Source: DATAGF01 sp963834875
Lineage (GTDB): Bacteria > Actinomycetota > Thermoleophilia > Miltoncostaeales > Miltoncostaeaceae
Length of the DNA: 64,000 bases
Reading direction: 5' to 3'
Assembly (NCBI GenBank): GCA_963834875.1
Contig: CAWIDG010000024.1
Span: forward strand, 248,001 to 312,000
The first letter of the stretch is position 1. Each line of letters opens with the position of its first letter. The translations under genes and the position numbers were made by a program. The notes beneath the pieces are model-generated. The model saw only the letters and a program-made list of their open reading frames with translations, was not told the DNA's origin and searched no databases. This document shows, in pieces, positions 47,857 to 55,496 of the stretch.

Positions 47857-48993
47857 GTGATGCCGCTGGAGCTCTTCTTCGACCTCGTCTTCGTCCTCGC
47901 GCTCACCCAGTGCACGGCCCTGATGGCCGACGAGCCCAGCTGGACCGGGATGGGCAAGGGCATGCTGGTCCTGGGGGTGGTTTGGTGGGCCTGGGTGGGC
48001 TACTCGTGGCTCACGAGCGTGGTGGAGCCCGAGGAGACCCTGGCGCGCCTCACGATCTTCGGCGCGATGGCGGCGATGCTGGTGGTTGCGCTGAGCATCC
48101 CCCAGGCGTTCGGCGACTGGGGCCTCCTGTTCGCCGTCGCCTACGCGGTCGTGCGCCTCGCCCAGATCGCGCTCTTCGCGCTCGCCAGCCGCGACGAGCC
48201 GCTGCTCCGGCGCTCGCTGCTGATCGGCCTCACCTGGAGCACCGTCGTGGCGGCCGGCCTGCTCGTCGTGGCCGCGTTCGCCGACGGCGTCCTGCAGGGG
48301 CTGCTCTGGGTCGCCGCGCTCATCATCGACCTCGCCGGCCCGCAGCTCTTCGGCGTCGAGGGGTGGCGGCTCGAGCCCGGCCACTTCGCCGAGCGCCACG
48401 GCCTCATCGTGATCATCGCCCTCGGCGAGTCGATCGTGGCGATCGGCGTCGGCGCCGAGTTCGGGCTGGACGCCGGCATCGTGGCCGCCGCCGTCGTCGG
48501 CATCGCCATCGCCGGCGCCCTCTGGTGGCTCTACTTCGACGTCGTGGCGCTGGTCGCCGAGCGGCGGCTGGCGAACGCGGCGCCGGGGCGCGAGCAGAAC
48601 GCGATCGCGCGCGACTCGTTCTCGTACCTCCACCTGCCGATGATCGCCGGCATCGTGCTGCTCGCGCTCGGCCTGAAGAAGTCCCTCGAGCACGTCGGCG
48701 ACCCGCTGGAGCTCGTGCCCGCGGCCGCGTTGCTGGGCGGCACCGCCCTCTACCTCCTGGGGCACGTCGCCTTCCGCTGGCGCAACGTCCACCGCTTCAG
48801 CGTCCAGCGCCTCGTCTGCGCGATCGTCCTGCTGGCGCTCATCCCGCTGGCGATCGAGGTGCCCGCGCTGGTCACGATGGCGATCGTCGCCGCGCTGCTC
48901 GCCGCCCTGATCGCCTACGAGAACGCGCGCTTCGCCGAGCTGCGCGACCGGCTGCGGCATCGGCTGGCCGACGAGGCCGCCGCCCCGCACTAG
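47857..48993 (+). CDS. Low-temperature-requirement A (LtrA)-like membrane protein
   Basis: A polytopic protein with about ten membrane helices. The N-terminal PLELFFDLVFVLALTQ and the central ERHGLIVIIALGESIVAIGVG are hallmark LtrA-family motifs; the molecular function of the family is not established. I placed the start at GTG 47857, but a related frame from GTG 47790 (TSTAPSRLR) joined to RLRREGSRVMPLELFF by an indel near 47845 would give the usual longer N-terminus. It is divergent from rpsF, and its stop TAG is also the first half of a possible -10 box (TAGGAT) for the next gene. Confidence 0.9.
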   Translation: MMPLELFFDLVFVLALTQCTALMADEPSWTGMGKGMLVLGVVWWAWVGYSWLTSVVEPEETLARLTIFGAMAAMLVVALSIPQAFGDWGLLFAVAYAVVRLAQIALFALASRDEPLLRRSLLIGLTWSTVVAAGLLVVAAFADGVLQGLLWVAALIIDLAGPQLFGVEGWRLEPGHFAERHGLIVIIALGESIVAIGVGAEFGLDAGIVAAAVVGIAIAGALWWLYFDVVALVAERRLANAAPGREQNAIARDSFSYLHLPMIAGIVLLALGLKKSLEHVGDPLELVPAAALLGGTALYLLGHVAFRWRNVHRFSVQRLVCAIVLLALIPLAIEVPALVTMAIVAALLAALIAYENARFAELRDRLRHRLADEAAAPH

Positions 48994-49034
48994 GATCCCC
49001 GCGCATGCGGCCGGGGCGAGAGGAGGGAGGGGCC

Positions 49035-49319
49035 ATGGCGAGGTGGGGGCTCTGGACGGCGTCGTCGATCGGGGCCGCGGGCGCCGGCGCGGCGCTCGCG
49101 CTGGTGCGGCGGCGCCGGCCCGCGCAGGACGCCCCCCCGGCGCCGGCCCCGGACGTCCCGGCCGAGGCCGCCGGCCCCGCGGCGCCCCCGGCCGGCGCCG
49201 CGCCGCCCGAGGACCCGGGCGAAGCCCTCGACGCCGCCCGCGAGCGCCTGCGGGCCCGCGCCGACGCCCTGCGCGAGCAGATCGAGCGCGACGGGGAGGG
49301 GTCCCCGCCCGCGGGATGA
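49035..49319 (+). CDS. Small single-pass membrane protein (94 aa)
   Basis: One membrane helix at the N-terminus (LWTASSIGAAGAGAALALV), a basic stop-transfer RRRRP, a Pro/Ala linker and a C-terminal helix (DAARERLRARADALREQIER) likely to be a short coiled coil in the cytoplasm. Not recognised. ATG at 49035 follows AGGAGGGAGGGG; an in-frame ATG at 49005 is eight bases after TAGGAT and is an alternative. Its stop overlaps the next start (ATGA), so it is coupled to the phosphoesterase gene. Confidence 0.7.
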   Translation: MARWGLWTASSIGAAGAGAALALVRRRRPAQDAPPAPAPDVPAEAAGPAAPPAGAAPPEDPGEALDAARERLRARADALREQIERDGEGSPPAG

Positions 49320-50139
49320 TCGTCCTCGGGCTGGTCGGGGCGGCGCTCGCCATGGCCGCGCCGGCGGCCGCCGGCCCGCCGGGCCCGCACGCCGCCCCGG
49401 CGCCGTCCGTGCGGTTCGCCGTCAAGGGCGACTGGGGGTACGGCGGCTCGGCGCAGGCCGCCGTCACCCGCCGGATGTGCGCCGAGGCGCGCCGCGCGCC
49501 GTTCGCGTTCGTGCTGACGACGGGCGACAACTTCTACCGGCCCGACGGCGTGGCGACGGCGGACAACTACTGGCGGCCCGAGCGCTGCCTGCGGGCGCTC
49601 GGGGTCCGCTGGCGCGCCGCCTGGGGCAACCACGACGTCGCGGGCGGCGACACCGCGACGGTCCTCGGCTCGCCCCGGCGCCGGTACGCCTTCAGCGCCG
49701 GCCCCGCCCGGGTCGTGGTGCTCGACGGCACCGACCCCGGCGACCCGGCCCAGACCGCCTTCCTGCGCCGGGAGCTGAACGGGGCCGTGGAGCCGGTGCG
49801 CATCGTCGCCTTCCACCACCCGCTCTACACGGCGGGCCTGCACCCGCCCGCCGAGGACGCCCGGCGGGAGTGGGGCCCCCTCCTGCGGGCCGGCCGCGTC
49901 ACCCTGGTCCTCCAGGGGCACAACCACGCCTACGAGCGGCTCGAGGCCGGCGGCGTCACCTACATCACCACCGGCGGCGGCGGCGCCCCCTCTATCCCTG
50001 CGTGCGGCCCTCGCGCGAGCTGCGGCGGTGCCTCGTCGAGCACCACTTCCTGGCGGTCACCGCGACCGCGCGAGCGGTCTCGGTGCGGGCGGTCTCGCCC
50101 TCGGGCCGGACCCTCGAGCGGGTCCGCATCCCGGCCTAG
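49316..50139 (+). CDS. Secreted metallophosphoesterase (purple acid phosphatase-like), one frameshift
   Basis: A calcineurin-type phosphoesterase with an N-terminal signal (VLGLVGAALAMAAPAAAG). Metal-binding motifs are in order: VKGDWGYGG, TTGDNFYRPDG, AWGNHDVAGG, AFHHPLYTAG and LQGHNHAYERL. The frame breaks in the C5 run near 49987, where one C appears missing; repair gives GGGGAPLYPCVRPSREL and an end at LERVRIPA. About 275 residues. Substrate unknown; likely phosphate monoesters outside the cell. The end overlaps the stop of the convergent HTH gene. Confidence 0.88.
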
Positions 50140-50810
50140 GGCGCCGGCGAGAGGGGCACGCGGGTGCTGCGGCCGGCCACGGCCGCGGCCCAGGCCGTCG
50201 CGACCCGCACCGTGAGCCGGCTCATCGCGGCCACCACGTCGCGCCGCTGGGCCTCGCTCAGCGCCGGCGGGGGCGCCTGGAGGGCGCGGTCGATCGCCCG
50301 CTCGAGCGCGAGGCTGCCGCCGAGCGTCACCTCCGCGGACGACCCGGCCAGCCCATGCCCGCGGCCGTAGGTCTCCGCGCGGTCGAGGGCGTCCGCGAGG
50401 CTGCCGTGCTCGAACGCGTCCGCCAGGGCGTCGACCCAGGCGCGTACGACCCCACGCCGCTCGCCGGAGGGCAGGCGGCGGTACGCGGTCTCCGCCGGGC
50501 CCTCGACCAGCGTCTCGACGACGTCCGGCACCCGGTCGGCGCGGGCGCGCAGGGCCCGGGCGAGCTCCGGGGCCACGGCGACGTCGGGGGCGCCGGCCCT
50601 GACCGGGCGGGCCGGGCGGGCCGGCCGCCGCGCGAGCCACTGGCGCAGGACCTCCGGGTCGAACCGGCGGTGGCCGCCCGCCGTGCGCACGTGGGGCACG
50701 CGGCCCTCGCTGGCCCAGAGCCGCAGCGTGCTCGGGCTCACCCCGAGGGCCTTCGCCGCGGCCGAGACGGAGAGCCACGGCCCGTCCGAGCGCCGCGCGC
50801 GCGGGCTCAC
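50136..50810 (-). CDS. MerR-like HTH regulator with an all-helical C-terminal domain (copy 1)
   Basis: Residues about 12-60 form a MerR/BldC-like winged HTH (LSVSAAAKALGVSPSTLRLWASEG followed by RVPHVRTAGGHRRFDPEVL), of the type that binds promoters without a classical dimerisation coil. The remaining 160 residues are helical (VETLVEGPAETAYRRLPSGE, then LADALDRAETYGRGHG and RLTVRVATAWAAAVAG) and not recognised; they could bind a ligand or partner. GTG at 50810 is seven bases after the stop of a paralogue with the same layout, so the pair is one transcription unit. No recombinase is nearby, so an excisionase role is unlikely. Confidence 0.8.
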   Translation of the reverse strand: MSPRARRSDGPWLSVSAAAKALGVSPSTLRLWASEGRVPHVRTAGGHRRFDPEVLRQWLARRPARPARPVRAGAPDVAVAPELARALRARADRVPDVVETLVEGPAETAYRRLPSGERRGVVRAWVDALADAFEHGSLADALDRAETYGRGHGLAGSSAEVTLGGSLALERAIDRALQAPPPALSEAQRRDVVAAMSRLTVRVATAWAAAVAGRSTRVPLSPAP

Positions 50811-50817
50811 CGCGGCC

Positions 50818-51549
50818 TCACTCGGCCGCCGACCGCAGCCGGCAGCGGACGCCGTCGGCGTAGCCCGACGCCACCCGGACGGCGATGCGGTCGAGGGCGC
50901 GCTCGAGCGCGCGCCGGTCGAGGGGACGGCTCTCGGAGGCCGGCGCGAGCACGCGGTCGACCGCGCGGCGCACCGAGAGGGCCTCGGTCACCACCGCGTC
51001 GCCCGGCTGGCCGGACGCCCCGTCGCGGAAGCCCTCCCACTCGGCCTCCTCGTAGCACTCGGCCAGGTCGCCGGCCTCGAGGGCGTCCGCGAGCGACTCG
51101 AGCGTGCCGAGGACGCGCGATCGGCGGCCGGCCGCGGCGCGGGATGCCCCCGGCGCCCGCGCCTGGGCGAGCTCCTCCTCGAACGCGGTCACGACCGCCT
51201 CGGACCGCGCCCGCAGGGCATCCGCCAGGGCGGGCATGGGCTCGATCCGCGTGGGCACCAGCTCGCCCGTCCGGGTCGAGGGCGACGGTGGTGCGCCGCC
51301 GCGCTCGGCGAGCCAGCCGATCAGCTCATCGAGCTCGAACCGACGGTGGCCGCCGGGTGTGCGGACGTGGGGCACGCGGCCCGCGGCGGCCCAGGCGCGC
51401 AGCGACGAGGAGCTGACCCCCAGCAGCCGCGCGGCGGCCGACACCGACAGGAGCTGGGGCCCCCGCACGCCACTCGTCCCCGCGCGCGGCGGCACCGTTC
51501 GGACGCCCGCGTCGGCCCACCCGGTCAGCGCCAATTCAGGCGCCGTCAC
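50818..51549 (-). CDS. MerR-like HTH regulator with an all-helical C-terminal domain (copy 2)
   Basis: A paralogue of the next gene: HTH at residues about 37-85 (LSVSAAARLLGVSSSSLRAW then RVPHVRTPGGHRRFELDEL), followed by a helical domain (RARSEAVVTAFEEELAQARA, LESLADALEAGDLAECYEEA, ALDRIAVRVASGYADG). The two proteins align over their whole length with the same order of helices. I placed the start at GTG 51549 (TAPELALTGWADAG); earlier in-frame codons add a low-complexity segment. The upstream intergenic region carries two palindromes. Confidence 0.78.
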   Translation of the reverse strand: MTAPELALTGWADAGVRTVPPRAGTSGVRGPQLLSVSAAARLLGVSSSSLRAWAAAGRVPHVRTPGGHRRFELDELIGWLAERGGAPPSPSTRTGELVPTRIEPMPALADALRARSEAVVTAFEEELAQARAPGASRAAAGRRSRVLGTLESLADALEAGDLAECYEEAEWEGFRDGASGQPGDAVVTEALSVRRAVDRVLAPASESRPLDRRALERALDRIAVRVASGYADGVRCRLRSAAE

Positions 51550-51623
51550 TATCGAGAATGGGAGGAATGGACCGATTCTGGGCGCGCGTCTCGCACAACG
51601 CAACCGGACCGGCCGAAGCGCAA

Positions 51624-51637
51624 GGCGCTGAAGCGCC
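51624..51637. repeat. Palindrome GGCGCT-GA-AGCGCC upstream of the HTH pair
   Basis: A perfect six-base inverted repeat with a two-base spacer, followed by CAAAAA on the plus strand. On the minus strand a T5 run precedes it. It may be an operator for the HTH pair or part of the terminator of the DedA gene. Confidence 0.35.
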
Positions 51638-51657
51638 CAAAAACTGCAAGAACCTCC

Positions 51658-51678
51658 CATTGAGGGGCCTGCTCAATG
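51658..51678. repeat. Palindrome CATTGAG-N7-CTCAATG between the DedA and HTH genes
   Basis: Perfect seven-base arms around GGGCCTG. The AT-rich arms stand out in this genome. MerR-type proteins bind such dyads, so this is a candidate operator, but a terminator role after the DedA gene is also possible. Confidence 0.4.
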
Positions 51679-51706
51679 AAATCTCACACGACGCGGCGCT
51701 CCGGGA

Positions 51707-52402
51707 TCACCCGCCCGGCGTCGTCGTGGGCGCCGCGCTGCCCGTCCCGGCCCGCTCGGCCTCGGCCGCCGCGCGCTCTCGCCTGACGCGCTGCCGCTCC
51801 TTGACCGCCACGAGCGCGCCCACGAGGAGGGTCACCCCGAACGCCACCACGAACGCCACCCAGAGCTGGCCGGCGAAGGCCTTGCCCGCGAAGTAGCCGA
51901 GCAGGCCGGCCTGCGTCGCCCAGACGATGCCGCCCAGGAGGTCGAAGAACAGGAAGCGCGGGTAGGCCATCTGCCCGGCCCCGCACGAGAGGTTGATGGC
52001 GATGCGGATGCCGGGGAGGAAGCGGCCGACGAAGACGAGGGCCGCGCCCTGGCGGCGGACCATCCGCTCGGCGGCCTCGAGGCGCGCCGGGCCCGCGAAC
52101 CGCATGACGAACCGCTTGATCGGCCCTCCGCCCGCGCGGCCGATCCAGTACGCGGTCGAGTCGCCGATGACCGCGCCGGCCGCGCCCGCGAGGATCACCA
52201 GCGGCAGGCTCAGCGAGCCGTCGGCCGCGAGGACCGCCGCGGCCACGATCGCGGTCTCGCCCGGCAGGAGCGGGAAGACGCCGTCGCCCGCGACGACCAG
52301 CAGCACGGCCCAGTAGCCGTAGGCCGCCGCGTCCTCGGCGAAGTCCCCGAACTGCTCGAGGATCGCCGCGCTCTGAGCCCACGCGATGGCCAGGGTGCCC
52401 AC
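51707..52402 (-). CDS. DedA/SNARE-associated (VTT-domain) membrane protein
   Basis: A 231-residue protein with about five membrane segments. VVAGDGVFPLLPGETAIVAAA has the family Pro-Gly-Glu motif, GAVIGDSTAYWIGRAGG the second conserved loop, and VFVGRFLPGIRIAINLSCGA the R-F-x-P-G-x-R motif. DedA proteins act in lipid (undecaprenyl or phosphatidylethanolamine) translocation and membrane homeostasis. The C-terminus is a basic, Ala/Glu-rich cytoplasmic tail. GTG at 52402. It precedes the HTH pair on the same strand. Confidence 0.92.
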   Translation of the reverse strand: MGTLAIAWAQSAAILEQFGDFAEDAAAYGYWAVLLVVAGDGVFPLLPGETAIVAAAVLAADGSLSLPLVILAGAAGAVIGDSTAYWIGRAGGGPIKRFVMRFAGPARLEAAERMVRRQGAALVFVGRFLPGIRIAINLSCGAGQMAYPRFLFFDLLGGIVWATQAGLLGYFAGKAFAGQLWVAFVVAFGVTLLVGALVAVKERQRVRRERAAAEAERAGTGSAAPTTTPGG

Positions 52403-52501
52403 GCGCCGATGATGCCAGCGGCACCGCCGGGCCGCGACCGCCCTCAGCCCGGACGGCGCGCCCCGCCGTCAGGCGGAGCCGGGAGAGGGGCGTATGACTC
52501 C

Positions 52502-52822
52502 TTAGGCCGCCCGGCGCTCCTCGGGCGGCGCGCCGGCGTCGCGGCGCGCGGCGACGCGCAGGGCGGGCCTGCGCTCCCCGGCGGGCTCACGGAGGCGTCC
52601 GAGCAGGGGGCTCAGCAGCGCGAGGGCGGCGGCGGCCGCGACGAGGGCGGCCGGGGGCGCGTCCGCCTGGAGCGCGAGCGCCGCGAGCGCCATCAGCCCC
52701 AGCCCGCCGACGGCGCGCATCGTCATGAGGGCGGCCGACGTCGCGCGCCCGGGACGGCCCGCGTCCCACGCGGCCCACGCCAGCAGCGCCGAGAGCGCCA
52801 GACCCGCCGTCCACCAGCCCAT
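52502..52822 (-). CDS. Small membrane protein (106 aa), function unknown
   Basis: Three hydrophobic segments (WTAGLALSALLAWAAW, AVGGLGLMALAALALQ, LVAAAAALALLSPLLG) and a hydrophilic Arg/Glu-rich C-terminus. ATG at 52822 follows GGGAGG. Not recognised, and not obviously linked to its neighbours. Confidence 0.6.
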   Translation of the reverse strand: MGWWTAGLALSALLAWAAWDAGRPGRATSAALMTMRAVGGLGLMALAALALQADAPPAALVAAAAALALLSPLLGRLREPAGERRPALRVAARRDAGAPPEERRAA

Positions 52823-52922
52823 GGAAGCCTCCCGCTCGGGTGGTCTGACCTTGGCCAGCCGGGCGGCGTTCCCCTGCCGCCGCGGGACCCCTCTGAAACG
52901 GCACGGTGTCCGCGGTCTGTGC

Positions 52923-52928
52923 GATAAT
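52923..52928 (+). promoter_or_regulatory. Probable -10 box (GATAAT) of a leaderless transcript
   Basis: GATAAT matches five of six positions of TATAAT and ends seven bases before the ATG at 52936, so transcription would begin at the start codon. No SD is present. Confidence 0.45.
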
Positions 52929-52935
52929 GCAGCCC

Positions 52936-53184
52936 ATGTCCGAGATCCCCGCCCAGCTCCTGGAGTCCTTCAAGCTGCTCGACCCGGAGGTCGCCCAGCG
53001 GCTGACCGACGCCCTGACCCCGGTCGCCGGGGAGCTCGGTCCACGCGAGGAGGCCGTCCTCGAGCGACTCGTGCGCGGTCTCGCCGACGGCGCGCCGGCG
53101 GCGGAGCTCAACGCGTTCGTCCGCCTCCTCCCGGTGACGGTCAGCCGGGCGGTGCAGCCGGCGATCGAGCCGGTCACCGCCTGA
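52936..53184 (+). CDS. Small acidic helical protein (82 aa), function unknown
   Basis: SEIPAQLLESFKLLDPEVAQ then EEAVLERLVRGLADGAPAAE and LNAFVRLLPVTVSRAVQPAI: a soluble, mostly helical protein with no cysteine cluster or signal. Not recognised. I chose ATG 52936 because a -10 box lies seven bases before it; ATG 52927 is inside that spacer. A hairpin terminator follows at 53215-53233. Confidence 0.6.
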   Translation: MSEIPAQLLESFKLLDPEVAQRLTDALTPVAGELGPREEAVLERLVRGLADGAPAAELNAFVRLLPVTVSRAVQPAIEPVTA

Positions 53185-53214
53185 GCCACCCGAGGCGCGT
53201 CGCGATACCGCGAT

Positions 53215-53233
53215 CCCCGCTCCTGAAGCGGGG
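53215..53233 (+). terminator. Hairpin after the 82-aa gene
   Basis: CCCCGCT (53215-53221), loop CCTGA, AGCGGGG (53227-53233): a perfect seven-base stem 30 bases after the stop, followed by TCTGCG. Confidence 0.5.
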
Positions 53234-53240
53234 TCTGCGC

Positions 53241-53246
53241 TAGCGT
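53241..53246 (+). promoter_or_regulatory. Probable -10 box (TAGCGT) of the sugar-dehydrogenase-like gene
   Basis: TANNNT hexamer ending eight bases before the GTG at 53255, with no SD; supports leaderless initiation at that GTG over the upstream TTG at 53246. Confidence 0.4.
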
Positions 53247-53254
53247 TGGCGGTC

Positions 53255-54457
53255 GTGACCGCCCGCCGCACGATCGTCGCGATCGCCCTGGTCTGCGCGT
53301 CGGCCGCGCTGGCGGGCTGCGCCTCCGGCGGGGAGGCGGGGCCGCCGTCGCCTCCGCCGAGCCGGCCCCCGCCGCGCGAGGAGGCGCAGGCCGGGGGGTA
53401 CCGGCTGGCGAAGGTCGCGGGCAACCTCGGCGACGCCCTCTACGTGACCGCCGCGCCGGGCCAGCCCGGGCGCCTCTACGTCGTCCAGCAGAGCGGCCGC
53501 ATCAGGATCCTCGAGCGGGGCCGGATGCGGGGGACGTTCCTCGACATCTCGGGCCTCGTCACCGCGGGCGGCGAGCAGGGGCTGCTCGGCCTCGCGTTCC
53601 ACCCGCGCTACGCCCGCAACGGCCGTTTCTTCGTGTACTACACCAACCGGGACGGCGACCAGCGGGTGGTCGAGTACCGGCGGGCGAGCGCGGCGCGGGC
53701 CCAGCCCGGGAGCGCCCGCGGGCTCCTGACGATGCAGGACCCGTACTCGAACCACAACGGCGGGCACCTGGCCTTCGGCCCCGACGGGTTCCTCTACATC
53801 GGCACCGGCGACGGCGGCAGCGGCGGGGACCCCGAGGACAACGGCCAGTCGCGCGACACGCTGCTGGGCAAGCTCCTGCGGCTCGACGTCAACTCGCGCA
53901 GCGGCGGCCGTCCCTACGGGATCCCGCCGGGCAACCCCTACCGTTCGGGCGGGGGCCGTGCCGAGATCTACGCCTACGGCCTGCGCAACCCGTGGCGCTT
54001 CTCGTTCGACCGGGAGCGCGGCGACCTCTGGATCGGCGACGTCGGCCAGAACGCGCTCGAGGAGATCGACTTCCGCCGGCGCGGGACCGGCGCCGGGGTC
54101 AATTTCGGCTGGAACGCCTTCGAGGGCCGCTCCGCCTTCTCCGGCGGCGGGCCGGTGCGGGGCCGGTCGCCCGTCCCGCCCGTCGCGCAGTACTCGCACT
54201 CGGCGGGATGCTCGGTGACGGGCGGGTTCGTGTACCGGGGGACGAAGGTGCCGGCCCTGCTCGGCCGCTACGCGTACGCCGACTATTGCAGTGGGCAGCT
54301 GTGGACGATGCGCGCCGGCCCGACCCCCGGGGGCGTGCGCGAGGACACCGGCCGCCTCGGCGTCAGCCTCTCCAACGTGACCTCCTTCGGCGAGGGCCTC
54401 GCCGGCGAGCTCTATGTCATCGCCAACGGCTCGCTCTACCGCTTCGCCCGCCGCTAG
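53255..54457 (+). CDS. PQQ-dependent aldose sugar dehydrogenase-like lipoprotein
   Basis: A 400-residue exported beta-propeller. The signal peptide ends in the lipobox LAGC near residue 21, followed by a Pro/Gly-rich linker. The glucose/sorbosone dehydrogenase family segments are clear: YVVQQSGRIRILERG, GGEQGLLGLAFHP, NHNGGHLAFGPDGFLYIGTGDGG, GLRNPWRFSFDRERGDLWIGDVGQ, and GVNFGWNAFEG. Members oxidise aldoses with PQQ at the cell surface, but many homologues (HHIP-like, YliI-like) have no proven substrate, and no PQQ synthesis gene is here. The end overlaps the ChdC start. Confidence 0.88.
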   Translation: MTARRTIVAIALVCASAALAGCASGGEAGPPSPPPSRPPPREEAQAGGYRLAKVAGNLGDALYVTAAPGQPGRLYVVQQSGRIRILERGRMRGTFLDISGLVTAGGEQGLLGLAFHPRYARNGRFFVYYTNRDGDQRVVEYRRASAARAQPGSARGLLTMQDPYSNHNGGHLAFGPDGFLYIGTGDGGSGGDPEDNGQSRDTLLGKLLRLDVNSRSGGRPYGIPPGNPYRSGGGRAEIYAYGLRNPWRFSFDRERGDLWIGDVGQNALEEIDFRRRGTGAGVNFGWNAFEGRSAFSGGGPVRGRSPVPPVAQYSHSAGCSVTGGFVYRGTKVPALLGRYAYADYCSGQLWTMRAGPTPGGVREDTGRLGVSLSNVTSFGEGLAGELYVIANGSLYRFARR

Positions 54458-55496
54458 CACGGCCCCCGGCGGCGGCCCGGTCCGGCCCTCGGCCGGCTGG
54501 GGGGTCGTGCACCTGATGCTGCGCGCCGCGCCCGGAGGCCGGGAGGCGGGCGCGGCCGGCGACGCGCTCCTCGCGATCGCGGAGTTCGGGCGGGCCGATC
54601 CCCAGCAGGTGATCGCCTTCTCGGTGCTGGGGGGACGCGCCGACGTCGGCCTGATGGCCATCGGCCCCGACCTCGACGCCCTCGACGCCCTGGTCAAGCG
54701 CATCCTGCGCGGGCCATTCGAGCCGGTCTACTCGTTCGTCTCCCTCACCGAGCTCAGCGAGTACACGAGCACCGAGGACGACGAGCGGGCCCGGCTGCTG
54801 GCCGAGGGAGCGGAGGACGTCGAGGCCCGCCTGGCCGAGTGGCGCGCCCGGATGGAGGCGTACCGGGAGGCCCGACTGCACCCCCGCCTGCCCCCCCGCT
54901 CGACCATCGCCTTCTACCCGATGTCCAAGCGCCGGGACCCCGGCGCGAACTGGTACGAGCTGAGCTTCGAGGAGCGCAAGCGCCTCATGGGGGGCCACGC
55001 GCAGGTCGGCCGCCGCTACGCCGGCCGCATCCTGCAGCTCATCACCGGCGCGACCGGCCTCGACGACTGGGAGTGGGGCGTGACCCTGCTCGCCGACGAC
55101 CTCGCGGCGATCAAGGAGATCGTCTACGAGATGCGCTTCGACGAGGTCAGCGCGCGCTACGCCGAGTTCGGCCCCTTCTTCGTCGGCCTGGTCATGACGG
55201 CCGAGGAGGCGTTCGGCCGGGCCGGTCTGGCGGAGCTGAATTCCGGCCTCTCGCCGGGCCGAAGGCGGGAAGGCCGGACGGTCCGCGCCGGCGAGAACGG
55301 CGCCGGCCTCCGGCCGAAGGCCGCGCCGATTTCGCAGATGCGGCGACCGGCCATTACCGCCTCCGGCGGGGCGAGAGGCCGGAATCAGCTCCGCGATGGC
55401 CGTCACGTGATGAGCTCCCGTTCCACCCGGAGTGGGCGGGCCAGCGCGTCGAGCACCGGGCAGTGGCGGTCGACCGCCTCCGCCAGCTCCGCGTAG
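54414..55496 (+). CDS. chdC: Coproheme decarboxylase (ChdC/HemQ), extended C-terminus
   Basis: Final step of the coproporphyrin-dependent heme pathway in Gram-positive bacteria: two oxidative decarboxylations of coproheme to heme b. Chlorite-dismutase fold with the ChdC signature AFYPMSKRRDPGANWYEL (the catalytic Tyr and the Lys three residues later), then MGGHAQVGRRYAGRI with the proximal His, and YEMRFDEVSARYAEFGPFFVG. The conserved domain ends near 55225 but the frame stays open to 55496, passing through a long inverted repeat and into the antisense of the OsmC gene; a stop in the other frame at 55237-55239 suggests a lost base. The start at ATG 54414 is inferred; it overlaps the previous gene by 44 bases. 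Confidence 0.88.
   Translation: MSSPTARSTASPAASTAPGGGPVRPSAGWGVVHLMLRAAPGGREAGAAGDALLAIAEFGRADPQQVIAFSVLGGRADVGLMAIGPDLDALDALVKRILRGPFEPVYSFVSLTELSEYTSTEDDERARLLAEGAEDVEARLAEWRARMEAYREARLHPRLPPRSTIAFYPMSKRRDPGANWYELSFEERKRLMGGHAQVGRRYAGRILQLITGATGLDDWEWGVTLLADDLAAIKEIVYEMRFDEVSARYAEFGPFFVGLVMTAEEAFGRAGLAELNSGLSPGRRREGRTVRAGENGAGLRPKAAPISQMRRPAITASGGARGRNQLRDGRHVMSSRSTRSGRASASSTGQWRSTASASSA
55231..55393. repeat. Long inverted repeat between convergent chdC and osmC genes
   Basis: The 25-base left arm at 55231-55255 (CGGAGCTGAATTCCGG, then CCTCTCGCC) is the reverse complement of the right arm at 55370-55393 except for one extra A. The 114 bases between contain further GC-rich dyads and two GGCCGAAGGC copies. 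It could be a bidirectional terminator, a small REP/MITE-like element or a structured RNA. Confidence 0.75.

Noticed and set aside
50136..51549. The two MerR-like proteins as phage or plasmid excisionases
   Set aside because: Both are far longer than Xis proteins, and no integrase, recombinase or attachment-site pair is nearby.
54414..55496. Chlorite dismutase as the product
   Set aside because: The motif FYPMSKRR with Tyr and Lys is that of coproheme decarboxylase, and the sequence lacks the distal Arg context of true chlorite dismutases as far as I can judge.
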